A program made the translations under genes and the position numbers. Under the pieces are notes generated by a model. The model worked only from the letters and a program-made list of their open reading frames with translations, had not been told where the DNA came from and made no database searches. DNA of 64,000 nucleotides from Betaproteobacteria bacterium (GTDB lineage Bacteria; Pseudomonadota; Gammaproteobacteria; Burkholderiales; Thiobacillaceae), in the NCBI GenBank assembly GCA_016234655.1, contig JACRAU010000031.1, positions 1-64,000 of the forward strand. Reading direction: 5' to 3'. Of the stretch, positions 9,301 to 17,267 are shown piece by piece (the first letter of the stretch is position 1; each line of letters starts with the position of its first letter).

Positions 9301-10238
9301 TGATGCCTGGCCCAGATCGGTCCGAGCCGCTGGATCGGCGCCAGTGCCCTGAAGCCTAGCATCATGCAGGCGGCCAATTCGCCGCTGGTCAGGTCGCCAT
9401 TTACGACCAGATAGGCACCCAGTGCCGCCGTCAGCGTGGTCATCAGGGGCGTGAACAGGGTACCGACGCCGGCGGCGGCATCCAAGGCGCGGGCCAGGCT
9501 GGCCATGGCGCGGGCGCCGGTTTCCTGCAAACGCTCATAGCGCCGGAGCATCATGGTTTCCATGCTCATCGACTTCAGCGTGTGGATGTTGTTCAGGGTC
9601 TCGACCAGGAAGTTGCCGCGGCGCAGGTCCGATTCGGTCCGGCTGACGACGCGCTTGCGGTGGCCCAGACCGAGTAGCAAGACGACGAGGGAAAAAATAA
9701 GGTAACCGCCGAGCAGCAGCAGGCCGATCCAGGGGTGGATCATGGCCGCCACGCCGATGTACAGCACGACGAAGGGCAGGTCGATGATCTGCTGGAAGGT
9801 CTGGCCCGAATAATAGGACTTCAACGATTGCACGGACTTGAAGTTGTCCTGGTGCGCGCCGGTGCCCAGGCGCTCGAACTGGTGCAAAGGCATGGCCAGC
9901 ATGCGCGAGGTGACGCCGAGCATGGCGCGGTGCTCGAATTGCGCGGCATGCCAAGCGCTCAGATGCGAACGCAGAATGCGGGTCAGCGCTTCAAGGCAGA
10001 TGGCGATCGCCGCGCTGATCATGATCAGCGCCATGGTTTCCATCGAGCCCTTGGCCAGGATGCGGTCGAAGACCTGCAACATGACCAGCGGGGTGGCCAG
10101 GGCGAGGATGTTGATACTGATGCTGGAGACGCCGATCCAGAACATCTCGCGCCGGAACGAAGACATCCGCTTGAGTAGTTTTTTGCCCGGCTTGCTGTCG
10201 GCTGGCTTGTGTGCGTTGGGCTGGGCAGGTTTTGCCAT
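6348..10238 (-). CDS. Fused tandem type I secretion ABC transporter (two TMD-NBD units in one chain)
   Basis: 1296 residues, about twice the usual length. Unit 1: membrane domain about 30-310, NBD about 345-560. A degenerate peptidase C39-like domain (about 600-730) without the catalytic Cys precedes unit 2: membrane domain about 745-1035, NBD about 1065-1290. NBD1 is degenerate: Walker A GDNGCGRT has Arg389 for Lys, the signature is MPPGH, Walker B ends DD (511-512) with Asp for the catalytic Glu, and the H-loop His is Gln543. NBD2 has a normal Walker A (GRNGSGKS, K1106), FDE (D1229, E1230) and H1261, but a broken signature (PSSLR). Pairing Walker A of NBD2 with the signature of NBD1 leaves one working and one dead ATP site, as in asymmetric heterodimeric exporters. 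It should export the repeat protein, with the C39-like domain holding unfolded cargo (family knowledge). Confidence 0.9.
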   Translation of the reverse strand: MAKPAQPNAHKPADSKPGKKLLKRMSSFRREMFWIGVSSISINILALATPLVMLQVFDRILAKGSMETMALIMISAAIAICLEALTRILRSHLSAWHAAQFEHRAMLGVTSRMLAMPLHQFERLGTGAHQDNFKSVQSLKSYYSGQTFQQIIDLPFVVLYIGVAAMIHPWIGLLLLGGYLIFSLVVLLLGLGHRKRVVSRTESDLRRGNFLVETLNNIHTLKSMSMETMMLRRYERLQETGARAMASLARALDAAAGVGTLFTPLMTTLTAALGAYLVVNGDLTSGELAACMMLGFRALAPIQRLGPIWARHQQEGVMRENLSLHMSAPELPARANETAAPASAIASGLQLSQASYQFPGAERKLLDGISLEIKSGECVAIHGDNGCGRTTLLHLMCGMISPTEGTARLDGQDLRQIEPDTLHKRIAYLPQRTHMFEGTLLENITVFDPQRTDAALGVARELRIDSFVAKMQRGWDSPVGDASSETMPPGHRQRIAIVRALSAGSDILLFDDASAAVDSAGESFLLDYLKSIKGKCTIVIVSQRPSLQRLADRSLTLADGKLHEGLPTKSAQIVAIAPEAPLSPPPETLACATPGAEVWQRAHATIQASFKEPSDLAVCLPALLKATGWRRSPRDMAETLPYFADTLDLTGFDNAMAQLGYSSHHVPCRLSELDARSLPCLFLPRKGPAFVVLARKGGNLLVTDDAVSMPREIKADGSQGNAYFYSKLDEAAANQRDWVRATIWRFRPLIIQAGLASIISGLVIVTSSLFLMAVYNKVIPSGSLDTLAYMAVGVLIALVIGGFFIVLRSRILAYLAGRIEYLFGSTILQKILSLSPGLTERASVGSQIARLSTFEAIREPFTGPMAATLLELPAILVILITLGIINPLSLPVFAVITLIYFGLYWWVEPISARLVSESGRTSTRRNEFIVEMINKMRTIRECGATHAWLDRFRDISAQATMATFKAERQSALLVGLSYGIMMLSGLVIVTFTVPATLNQTVGPGALLASMILMWRVLSPMQTAFINTPRIERLRSAIRQIETVMRIKGERQDTAVSPVGRELKGKIDFGRVSFRYSPTVDPALVGVSIAIQPGQIVAITGRNGSGKSSLIKLLLGLYQPQAGSILIDDIDIRQLDPIELRRLIGYAPQEPQFFRATIAQNLRLARPDATDEEVLEALEQAGALEQVLALPRGLDYRVGDNASAQIPSSLRGKLALARAYLTKAPIMLFDEPGAGLDNLGDTKFMEMLKRFRGNTTVLFITHRPSHMRLADSILVFDSGYLRASGLPDEILKAPAAA

Positions 10239-10250
10239 GGGTTCGCCGAA

Positions 10251-11999
10251 TTACTTGGCGCCCTCGCCCGGTTTCCGGGCGGCCGCCTCGGCCTCTTTGA
10301 CTGCCTGGGCCTCTGCTTCCTGTGCGGCGGCGCTGCTGGAAATGCGGCCGGCTGGGCGCAAGGGCTGGCTGGCCGCAGAGTGATCCCCGGCGGATGCCGC
10401 CGGGGCCGCCTCGGCCGGTTTTACGGCGGCCGGCTTGGGTGCTTGCGCGCTGGCAAGCGTGGGCGTCGGCGGTGCGCAGGGGTCGCCTTGCTGCTGGGCG
10501 ACGCCGCCGCCCAGGGCCTTGAACAGGTCGATGGTCGAGCGGACCTGCTCGAATCGCGAGCCGGCCTCGGCGTCTTGGGCAAGATAGACGTTGCGTTGCA
10601 GATCGAGCAGGCTGATCAAATCCAGGGCGCCGCGATTATAGATTTCATGACTCATCTCCAGCAGCTTGCTATTGCGATTCAGTGCCTCGGCCAGGGCCTG
10701 TTGCTGGGCGGCGGTCATGCGGATACCGGTCAAGGAGTCTTCCACGTCGCGCAGGGCCGCCAGCACGGTATTGGCATATTGCTCCAGCAACTCGCGATTG
10801 CCCGCACGGGCCAGCGCCAATTGGTTTTCCTTGCGCTCCCCGTCGTACACATTGGCCACCAGGTTGCCGGCCAGCGAATAAAGGATGCTCTGCGGGCTGA
10901 GCAGCTCGGTCAGCTTGAACGAGCCCTGGCCGAATTGGCCGGTCAATGTGACCGAGGGCAATAGATTGGCGCGGGCGGCATCGACATTGGCGCTGGAAGC
11001 GGCCAGTTGCGCCTCGGCCCGACGGATGTCGGGCCGGCGGCAGAGCAATTCGGAAGGCAGGCCCGGCGCCACCTTGGGCAGCGGGGCGTTCAGCAGGGAG
11101 CTGCCCGAAATCTTGATCGTGCCGGCCGGCTTGCCCAGATAAACCGCCAGCCGATTGAGCACGCGTTCCCGCTCCAATTGCAGGTTCGCCAAACTGTTGT
11201 CGATCAGCGCGATGGCTATTTGCTGTTGCTGTTGGTCGATCTTGGAGGCGTCGCCACGCTGCACGCGGCGGCCGATGGCGAGCGCCACGTCCTCGGCCAG
11301 TTGCCGGCTTTTCTGGGCGATCACGATGCGCTCGCTGAGCGAGAGATAGCGGAAATAAGCGCTGGCGGTTTCCGCGATCAAGGTCAGGGCTACGACTTCG
11401 CGGGCGAAGACGCTGGCCCGAGCTTGCTCCAAGGCTGATTTCGCCTCGTAGCCGCGCCGGCCCCAAAGATCGATCTCATATTGGGCGCGCAGGCCGAATT
11501 GATAAATACCGCGCGAACTCCACTCTTCCCGGCTGCGCGCGCTGCCGACCCCCTCGGCCGGGCCGCGCGCCTCGATACCGGAGAAAAACTCGACGCTGGG
11601 CGCACGTGCGCCCTCGGCGATGCGGGCCTGGTTTTCGGCCTGCTCGATCCTGGCCACGGCAACGCGCAGGTCGTAGTTGTTGGCTAGAGTGGTCTCGATC
11701 AACTCGTTGAGTTCTTCGTTGTTGAACTCGGTCCACCAGTTCTGTTTTGGCCGTGGCAGCTGGTCGGTATCGGCAACAGGCGGCCGGATATCCGGCGCGC
11801 TTTGCTTGGGGGTTGCCGCTTTCGTCGGCAGCGGTTCTGCTTGAAAGTTGCGGGGTACCCAACGCACATAGTCCGGTCCACCCGGTAAGCTCGCGGGGTC
11901 TTCGGGCATGAACTTCTCGCGCAAGGTGGTGCAAGCGGAAAGCGCCAGCATGGCGCTGAACAAGGCGGTATGCCGGGCTGTTTGCGTGAAAGATATCAT
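10251..11999 (-). CDS. NodT/TolC-type outer membrane factor lipoprotein
   Basis: 582 residues. The signal peptide ends in a lipobox (LALSAC, Cys23). Two outer-membrane efflux repeats follow (about 95-285 and 310-495), with the typical NWWTEFNNEELNELI and RRPDIRRAEAQLAASSANVDAARANLLP-type features. It forms the outer-membrane exit duct of the secretion system. After the normal end of the family (about residue 500) comes an extra 80-residue Ala/Pro/Glu-rich tail containing APPTPT. This low-complexity extension is uncommon and would lie at the periplasmic end. It is the first gene of the operon, 12 bases before the ABC gene. Confidence 0.9.
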   Translation of the reverse strand: MISFTQTARHTALFSAMLALSACTTLREKFMPEDPASLPGGPDYVRWVPRNFQAEPLPTKAATPKQSAPDIRPPVADTDQLPRPKQNWWTEFNNEELNELIETTLANNYDLRVAVARIEQAENQARIAEGARAPSVEFFSGIEARGPAEGVGSARSREEWSSRGIYQFGLRAQYEIDLWGRRGYEAKSALEQARASVFAREVVALTLIAETASAYFRYLSLSERIVIAQKSRQLAEDVALAIGRRVQRGDASKIDQQQQQIAIALIDNSLANLQLERERVLNRLAVYLGKPAGTIKISGSSLLNAPLPKVAPGLPSELLCRRPDIRRAEAQLAASSANVDAARANLLPSVTLTGQFGQGSFKLTELLSPQSILYSLAGNLVANVYDGERKENQLALARAGNRELLEQYANTVLAALRDVEDSLTGIRMTAAQQQALAEALNRNSKLLEMSHEIYNRGALDLISLLDLQRNVYLAQDAEAGSRFEQVRSTIDLFKALGGGVAQQQGDPCAPPTPTLASAQAPKPAAVKPAEAAPAASAGDHSAASQPLRPAGRISSSAAAQEAEAQAVKEAEAAARKPGEGAK

Positions 12000-12251
12000 G
12001 CGTGGGAAGGCCGGTTATACATTCGAGTTAGGGCACAACTTTTCGACAAAGTTGATGAAATCCACTTAGTTATTTGTAATCTTTAGGATTTTTGCATTTT
12101 AACCAAAGTTAGTGGCAAGTCGATGTTTCCAGCATGGGAATTTAATCGAGCATGATGGCTTGTGTCGAGGGTGCCACTGTGTCGCGGGCATTAGCCTGCG
12201 CCGAAATCCTTCAAGGTTTCGGTGTGCTGGGTTGTCGCTTGGGAAGGGGGG
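12000..12251 (-). promoter_or_regulatory. AT-rich intergenic region expected to carry the secretion operon promoter
   Basis: The 252 bases between the outer membrane factor gene and tRNA-Phe contain no plausible gene. About 12030-12120 is much richer in A+T than the flanks and lies upstream of the leftward secretion operon, so its promoter should be here. I could not find a convincing -35/-10 pair with correct spacing. Confidence 0.35.
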
Positions 12252-12327
12252 TGGTGGCCAGGGGCGGAATCGAACCGTCGACACGCGGATTTTCAATCCG
12301 CTGCTCTACCAACTGAGCTACCTGGCC
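12252..12327 (-). tRNA. tRNA-Phe (GAA)
   Basis: On the minus strand the acceptor stem GGCCAGG (12321-12327) pairs with CCTGGCC and is followed by A and an encoded CCA. The anticodon arm GCGGATTGAAAATCCGC places GAA in the loop, and the T-arm contains GGTTCGATTCC. Length 76 bases including CCA. Short open frames crossing this stretch are not genes. Confidence 0.97.
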
Positions 12328-12376
12328 ATCTGAAAAAAAGCTAGGGCCGGGTGGGAGCCCGGCCGCAAGGATGCGC

Positions 12377-12405
12377 ATTAAAGCCGGAAACGGCCGCCCC
12401 GTCAA
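12377..12405 (-). promoter_or_regulatory. Sigma-70 promoter for tRNA-Phe
   Basis: On the minus strand TTGACG (12400-12405) is separated by 17 bases from TTTAAT (12377-12382), a near-consensus promoter pointing at tRNA-Phe about 50 bases downstream. The leader between them contains a 7-bp GC hairpin (12345-12351 / 12358-12364), then five bases, then seven T residues (12333-12339). Confidence 0.6.
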
Positions 12406-12476
12406 GCCTGGCGGCCTTGGCGCACGGCCGGTCGGCGTGTTGCTACACTTGCGGCATCTGCCGAGGACCGCGAGCC

Positions 12477-14000
12477 ATGACCGTCATTCGCCAGGAAGAC
12501 TTCGTGCAATCGATTGCCGATGCTTTCCAGTTCATCTCCTATTACCACCCGCTCGATTTCGTCGAGGCCGTGAAGGCCGCCTACGACCGCGAGCAGGGGC
12601 CGGCGGCCAAGGACGCCTTGGCCCAGATTCTGGTCAATTCCCGCCTGTGCGCCGAGGGCCATCGGCCGATCTGTCAGGACACCGGCATGGCGGTGGTCTT
12701 CCTCCGGGTCGGCATGGATGTGCGCTGGGAATCCAGCCTGGGCGTTCAAGAGATGGTCGACGCGGGCGTGCGTCGGGCCTATACGAACCCCGACAATCCG
12801 CTGCGCGCCTCGGTGCTGGCCGACCCGGCCGGCAGTCGCAAGAACACCCGCGACAACACCCCGGCCGTGGTGCATGTCGAGTTGGTGCCGGGCGATGCGG
12901 TGGATGTGCGGGTGGCGGCCAAGGGCGGCGGCTCGGAGAACAAGGCGCAGTTCGCGGTGTTGAACCCGAGCGATTCCATCGTCGATTGGGTGTTGTCGGT
13001 GCTGCCGCAGATGGGCGCCGGCTGGTGCCCGCCCGGCGTGCTCGGCATCGGCATCGGCGGTTCGCCGGAGAAGGCCATGGTGCTGGCGAAGGAATCCTTG
13101 TTGGCGCCGATCGACATCCAGGCCCTCCGGGCACGCGGCCCCCAGGGTCGCATCGAGGAACTGCGCCTGGAGCTGTACGACAAGGTGAACGCGCTCGGTA
13201 TCGGCGCCCAAGGCCTGGGCGGCCTGACCACGGTGCTCGACGTGAAGATTCTCGACTACCCGACCCATGCCGCGTCCTTGCCGGTGGCGCTCATCCCCAA
13301 CTGCGCGGCGACCCGGCATCTGCATTTCACGCTCGACGGCAGCGGGCCGGCCCGGTTTGCGCCGCCGCCGCTCTCGGCCTGGCCGCAGATCGCCTGGTCT
13401 GGCCCGGCCGGCGCGCGCCGCGTGAATCTCGATACCTTGACTCAAGCCGACATTGCGCAATGGCGCTCGGGCGATGCCCTACTGTTGTCGGGCAAGCTGC
13501 TCACCGGGCGCGATGCCGCGCACAAGCGGATCGCCGACCTCGTCGCGCGCGGCGAGCCGCTGCCGGTGGATTTTCATGGCCGCTTCATCTACTACGTCGG
13601 CCCGGTCGATCCGGTGCATGGCGAGGCGGTCGGCCCGGCCGGGCCGACCACGGCCACGCGCATGGACAAGTTCACCGAGCTGATGCTGGGCGGCCAAGTG
13701 GGCCTGCTCGGCATGGTCGGCAAGGCCGAGCGCGGGCCGGAGGCGATCGAGGCGATCCGCGCGCATGGCGCGGTGTATTGCATCGCGGTCGGCGGCGCGG
13801 CCTATCTGGTGGCCAAGGCGATCCGCGCGGCGCGGGTGCTCGCCTTCCCCGAGCTGGGCATGGAGGCGATCTACGAATTCGAGGTTCGGGACATGCCGGT
13901 CATCGTGGCGGTCGACAGCCAGGGCTGCTCGGTGCATGAGCGAGGTCCGCGCGAGTGGCATATCAAGATTGAGCAGATCGCCAAGACCGGGCATGCTTAG
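12477..14000 (+). CDS. Fumarate hydratase, class I (iron-sulfur)
   Basis: 507 residues. The alpha-type half carries ICQDTGMAVVF (Cys66) and CPPGVLGIGIGGSPEKA; the third cluster Cys is in PNCAATRHLHF. The beta-type half (about 320-507) ends with DSQGCSVHERGP. These three Cys would hold the [4Fe-4S] cluster that interconverts fumarate and malate in the TCA cycle. The start at 12477 has GAGGA upstream; an upstream in-frame ATG at 12351 would add 42 residues of unlikely sequence. Length and single-chain layout fit class I fumarases of betaproteobacteria. Confidence 0.93.
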   Translation: MTVIRQEDFVQSIADAFQFISYYHPLDFVEAVKAAYDREQGPAAKDALAQILVNSRLCAEGHRPICQDTGMAVVFLRVGMDVRWESSLGVQEMVDAGVRRAYTNPDNPLRASVLADPAGSRKNTRDNTPAVVHVELVPGDAVDVRVAAKGGGSENKAQFAVLNPSDSIVDWVLSVLPQMGAGWCPPGVLGIGIGGSPEKAMVLAKESLLAPIDIQALRARGPQGRIEELRLELYDKVNALGIGAQGLGGLTTVLDVKILDYPTHAASLPVALIPNCAATRHLHFTLDGSGPARFAPPPLSAWPQIAWSGPAGARRVNLDTLTQADIAQWRSGDALLLSGKLLTGRDAAHKRIADLVARGEPLPVDFHGRFIYYVGPVDPVHGEAVGPAGPTTATRMDKFTELMLGGQVGLLGMVGKAERGPEAIEAIRAHGAVYCIAVGGAAYLVAKAIRAARVLAFPELGMEAIYEFEVRDMPVIVAVDSQGCSVHERGPREWHIKIEQIAKTGHA

Positions 14001-14029
14001 GGCGGTATCGTGATCGACGAGGAGGGGCG

Positions 14030-14473
14030 ATGGAACTGGTCTGGTGGCATTGGTTCGTTCTTGGGCTGGCGCTGATCGCGCTGGAAATCCTCACGCCCAC
14101 TTTTTTCCTGCTTTGGTTCGGCCTCGGTGCCTTGCTCGCTGGCATCGCGGTCTGGCTCTGGCCCATGGGTCTGGCGGCGCAGGTGCTGTTGTGGTCGGCG
14201 GCCTCGCTGGCCATGATGGGCGTCTGGCTCAAGTACTTCAAAAACCCGGCCGATACCCGGCCGGGCCAAGCCAAGGAGAGCGTGCTCGGTACGACCGGCC
14301 TGGTGACCCGCGCGGTGGGCGAGATGGGCCAGGGCGAGATATTGTTCCAGCGCCCGGTGCTGGGGGCCGACCGTTGGCCGGTCATCGCCGATGCGCCGAT
14401 CGAGGCCGGCAAGCGGGCGCGCGTGGTCGACGTGCTCGGCCAGATTCTTAAAGTCGAACAGACGGGGGAGTAA
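14030..14473 (+). CDS. NfeD family membrane protein
   Basis: 147 residues with two or three membrane segments (about 5-80) and a C-terminal OB-fold (about 85-145, VLGTTGLVTRAVGEMGQGEILF). GAGGAGGGG precedes the ATG. It lies four bases before a stomatin-type gene, the usual NfeD/stomatin pair, which is thought to organise membrane microdomains and protein quality control. Confidence 0.88.
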   Translation: MELVWWHWFVLGLALIALEILTPTFFLLWFGLGALLAGIAVWLWPMGLAAQVLLWSAASLAMMGVWLKYFKNPADTRPGQAKESVLGTTGLVTRAVGEMGQGEILFQRPVLGADRWPVIADAPIEAGKRARVVDVLGQILKVEQTGE

Positions 14474-14476
14474 ACC

Positions 14477-15325
14477 ATGGAAGTCGTCTCAATTGTCCTC
14501 ATCGTTTTTCTTTTCATCACGCTGTGGAAGGGCGTGCGCATCGTGCCGCAGGGCGAGGAATGGGTGGTCGAGCGCCTGGGCAAATACCTCACCACCTTGC
14601 TGCCGGGGCTGCACATCCTGGTGCCCTATATCGACCGCTTGGCCTACAAGGTCACGACCAAGGATTTGATTCTCGATATCCCGGAGCAAGAGGTGATCAC
14701 TCGCGACAACGCGGTGCTGATCACCAACGCCATCGCCTTCGTCAAGGTGACCGATACCCAGAGCGCGGTCTACGGCGTGACCAACTTCCAGTTGGCGGTG
14801 ATGAACCTGGTGCAGACCAGCCTGCGCGCCATCATCGGCGACATGGACCTGGACCAGGCCCTGTCCAGCCGCGACCAGATCAAGGCGCGGCTGAAGGAAT
14901 CGATCGCCGACGACGTGTCCGATTGGGGGCTGACCCTGAAGTCGGTCGAGATCCAGGACATCAAGCCCTCGCCGACCATGCAGAAATCCATGGAGCTGCA
15001 GGCTGCGGCCGAGCGCGAGCGCAAGGCCACGGTGACCCGCGCCGAGGGCGACAAGCAAGCCGCCATCCTCGAGGCCGAGGCGCGGCTGGAATCGGCCAAG
15101 CGCGACGCCGAGGCGCAGGTACGCCTGGCGTCGGCCTCGGCCGAGGCGATCAAACGGGTCGCCGAGTCGATCTCCGAGCGGGAGTTGCCGGCCTATTTCC
15201 TGCTGGGCGAGAAATACATCCATGCGCTACAGGAACTGTCCAAATCGAGCAGCAGCAAGACCGTGGTGCTACCGGCCGATTTGGTCAAAAGCCTGGAAGG
15301 CATGCTGGGCGGCCGTCGGCCGTGA
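14477..15325 (+). CDS. Stomatin/prohibitin (SPFH) family protein
   Basis: 282 residues: an N-terminal membrane anchor (about 3-20), then an SPFH/band 7 domain (RIVPQGEEWVVERLGKY to about residue 190), an Ala/Glu-rich coiled coil (about 170-230, AEGDKQAAILEAEARL) and a C-terminal segment. It oligomerises at the membrane and works with NfeD-type partners such as the gene immediately upstream. Confidence 0.9.
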   Translation: MEVVSIVLIVFLFITLWKGVRIVPQGEEWVVERLGKYLTTLLPGLHILVPYIDRLAYKVTTKDLILDIPEQEVITRDNAVLITNAIAFVKVTDTQSAVYGVTNFQLAVMNLVQTSLRAIIGDMDLDQALSSRDQIKARLKESIADDVSDWGLTLKSVEIQDIKPSPTMQKSMELQAAAERERKATVTRAEGDKQAAILEAEARLESAKRDAEAQVRLASASAEAIKRVAESISERELPAYFLLGEKYIHALQELSKSSSSKTVVLPADLVKSLEGMLGGRRP

Positions 15326-15451
15326 TCCGCCTGGAGCTTGGCCTTGGCGTGGACCGGTTTTGCAAATCTTGATAAATCGCTTAAAGTTCGACCTGTAAGC
15401 GCCGAAATACACAACATGCCCATCGAGATTGGGTTGGAGCGAAAGAGAGAA

Positions 15452-16468
15452 ATGCCAAGAATACTGCTCACGCTGCTGCTGTCCTTGTCGATCTTGGCCT
15501 GGCCGATGGCCGAGGTGCAGGCGGCGGACGGCAAATCCCGCACCAGCCAAGTCAAGGCCAAAAAATCGAAGGCCAAGAATCAGATCAAGGCCAAGCACAA
15601 GAAAAAGATCGCCAAGCGCGGCCAGCGCAACCAACAAGCGGCGCGCGACGCCGAACTCGACCGTGCGTTGACGAACGGCAATCTGCAACTACGTTCCCAT
15701 TCCGCGCTGGTGATCAACCAGGCCACCGGCGAGCTGGTCTACACCAAGAACCCCGAGGTCGAAACGCCGATCGCATCGATCACCAAGCTGATGACGGCGG
15801 TGGTGACCTTGGATGCCGGCCTGCCGCTCGACGAGCAGATCACGATCAACGCCGAGGACCTGGACCGCCTGAAGGGCACCGGTTCGCGCCTGCCGCTGGG
15901 CGCGACGCTGACCCGGCGCGAGTTGCTGCACCTGGCCTTGATCGCTTCGGAGAACCGCGCCGCCGCTGCCTTGTCGCGCGCCTATCCGGGCGGCCGCGAG
16001 GCCTTCGTCGAGGCGATGAACCGCAAGGCGCGCGGCCTGGGCATGCAGAACACCCATTATGTCGACGGCACCGGCCTGTCCAGCCACAACCGCTCCACGG
16101 CGATGGACCTGGCCAAGCTGGTCGACGTGGCCTCGCGCCAATACCCGACGATCCGCGAGATCAGCACGATCGGAAGTTACGATGTCGAGGTCGAGGGCCG
16201 CAAACGGGCTCGGCAAATCGCCTACATGAACACCAATGCGCTGACCCGCAACAAGGATTGGGACATCGGCATCTCCAAGACCGGCTATATCAGCGAAGCC
16301 GGCCATTGCCTGGTCATGCAGACCCGCATCGGCGGCCAGAAGATGGTGATCGTGTTGCTCGACTCCTGGGGCAAGTGGTCGCGTATCGGCGACGCCCAAC
16401 GGATCAAGCGCTGGATCGAGAACGGCGGGGCCGAGCGCGTGGCCAGCCGCGCGGGCCGGGCGACATAA
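15452..16468 (+). CDS. pbpG: D-alanyl-D-alanine endopeptidase, PBP7-like
   Basis: 338 residues from an ATG with a clear signal peptide (1-24, ending EVQAA). A Lys-rich linker (about 30-60) is followed by a penicillin-binding peptidase domain of family S11. Active-site motifs are SxxK (S109-I-T-K112), SEN (166-168) and KTG in ISKTGYISEAG. It cleaves D-Ala cross-links of peptidoglycan in the periplasm. Upstream in-frame ATGs (15416, 15338) would bury the signal peptide, so I reject them. Confidence 0.88.
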   Translation: MPRILLTLLLSLSILAWPMAEVQAADGKSRTSQVKAKKSKAKNQIKAKHKKKIAKRGQRNQQAARDAELDRALTNGNLQLRSHSALVINQATGELVYTKNPEVETPIASITKLMTAVVTLDAGLPLDEQITINAEDLDRLKGTGSRLPLGATLTRRELLHLALIASENRAAAALSRAYPGGREAFVEAMNRKARGLGMQNTHYVDGTGLSSHNRSTAMDLAKLVDVASRQYPTIREISTIGSYDVEVEGRKRARQIAYMNTNALTRNKDWDIGISKTGYISEAGHCLVMQTRIGGQKMVIVLLDSWGKWSRIGDAQRIKRWIENGGAERVASRAGRAT

Positions 16469-16487
16469 GGCGAGATGGTTTTGAACG

Positions 16488-16511
16488 ACGGGCGGCCTGG
16501 CCGCCCGTTTG
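16488..16511 (+). terminator. Terminator after the PBP7-like gene
   Basis: Perfect 8-bp stem ACGGGCGG / CCGCCCGT (16488-16495, 16501-16508) with a five-base loop. The third T of a short T-run ends at 16510, so this is a weak tail. Confidence 0.55.
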
Positions 16512-16622
16512 CATTTCTGGCGCGGGTTTCGGGCCATTTGTCGGATGGCGTGGCCCCGCGTTTCCCGGTATCCTTGGCGGCCTTTGTCGGTGTCTTTCAA
16601 CCCTTTTGAATCAGCGGCTTGC

Positions 16623-17267
16623 ATGAATCCCCACCCGGTTTTGTCGGTCCATGGCCTGGCGTGCGCGCGCGGCGACCGCACGCTATTCACCGACCTGGGC
16701 TTCGAGTTGGCGGGCGGCGAGCTGCTGATGGTGCAAGGTGGCAACGGCCAGGGCAAGACCAGCCTGTTGCGCCTGCTGACCGGCCTGTCCGGCCCGGTGG
16801 CGGGCGAGGTGCGCTGGCGCGGCGAAGCGATCGCCAAGTCGCGCGAGGCCTTCCACCGCGACATGGCCTATCTCGCCCACGCCAACGGCATCAAGGAAGA
16901 CCTGACCCCGTTGGAGAACCTGCGGTTTCAGGCCGGCCTGGCCGGGCGCGGTTTCGATACCGACGCGGCGGAACAGGCCTTGCGCAAGCTCGGCCTGGCC
17001 CGTTGCCTGGACCTGCCGGCGCGCGTGTTGTCCTTCGGCCAGCGCCGACGGGTGGCCCTGGCCGGCCTGCTGATCGCCAGCGCCCTGCTCTGGATCATGG
17101 ATGAGCCGCTGACCGGCCTGGACGTGCGCGGCGTGGCCCTAGTCGAGTCGCTGCTGCGCGAACACTTGCAGCGTGGCGGCATGGTGGTGATGACCACGCA
17201 CCAAGCCCTGACCCTCGACGGCGCGAGCGTGCGCACCTTGCAGGTCGGCCGGCGGGAAGACGCCTGA
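16623..17267 (+). CDS. ccmA: Heme exporter ATP-binding protein CcmA
   Basis: 214-residue ABC ATPase: Walker A GGNGQGKTS (about 39-47), signature LSFGQRRR, Walker B LLWIMDEPLTGLD. CcmA with CcmB uses ATP to release holo-CcmE from CcmC during cytochrome c maturation. It is the first gene of the operon. The ATG at 16623 matches the family N-terminus; an upstream in-frame extension reads through the preceding intergenic sequence. Confidence 0.95.
   Translation: MNPHPVLSVHGLACARGDRTLFTDLGFELAGGELLMVQGGNGQGKTSLLRLLTGLSGPVAGEVRWRGEAIAKSREAFHRDMAYLAHANGIKEDLTPLENLRFQAGLAGRGFDTDAAEQALRKLGLARCLDLPARVLSFGQRRRVALAGLLIASALLWIMDEPLTGLDVRGVALVESLLREHLQRGGMVVMTTHQALTLDGASVRTLQVGRREDA

Noticed and set aside
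12000-12250. Specific sigma-70 promoter for the secretion operon
   Set aside because: Several TA-rich hexamers occur, but none has an acceptable -35 element at 16-18 bases.
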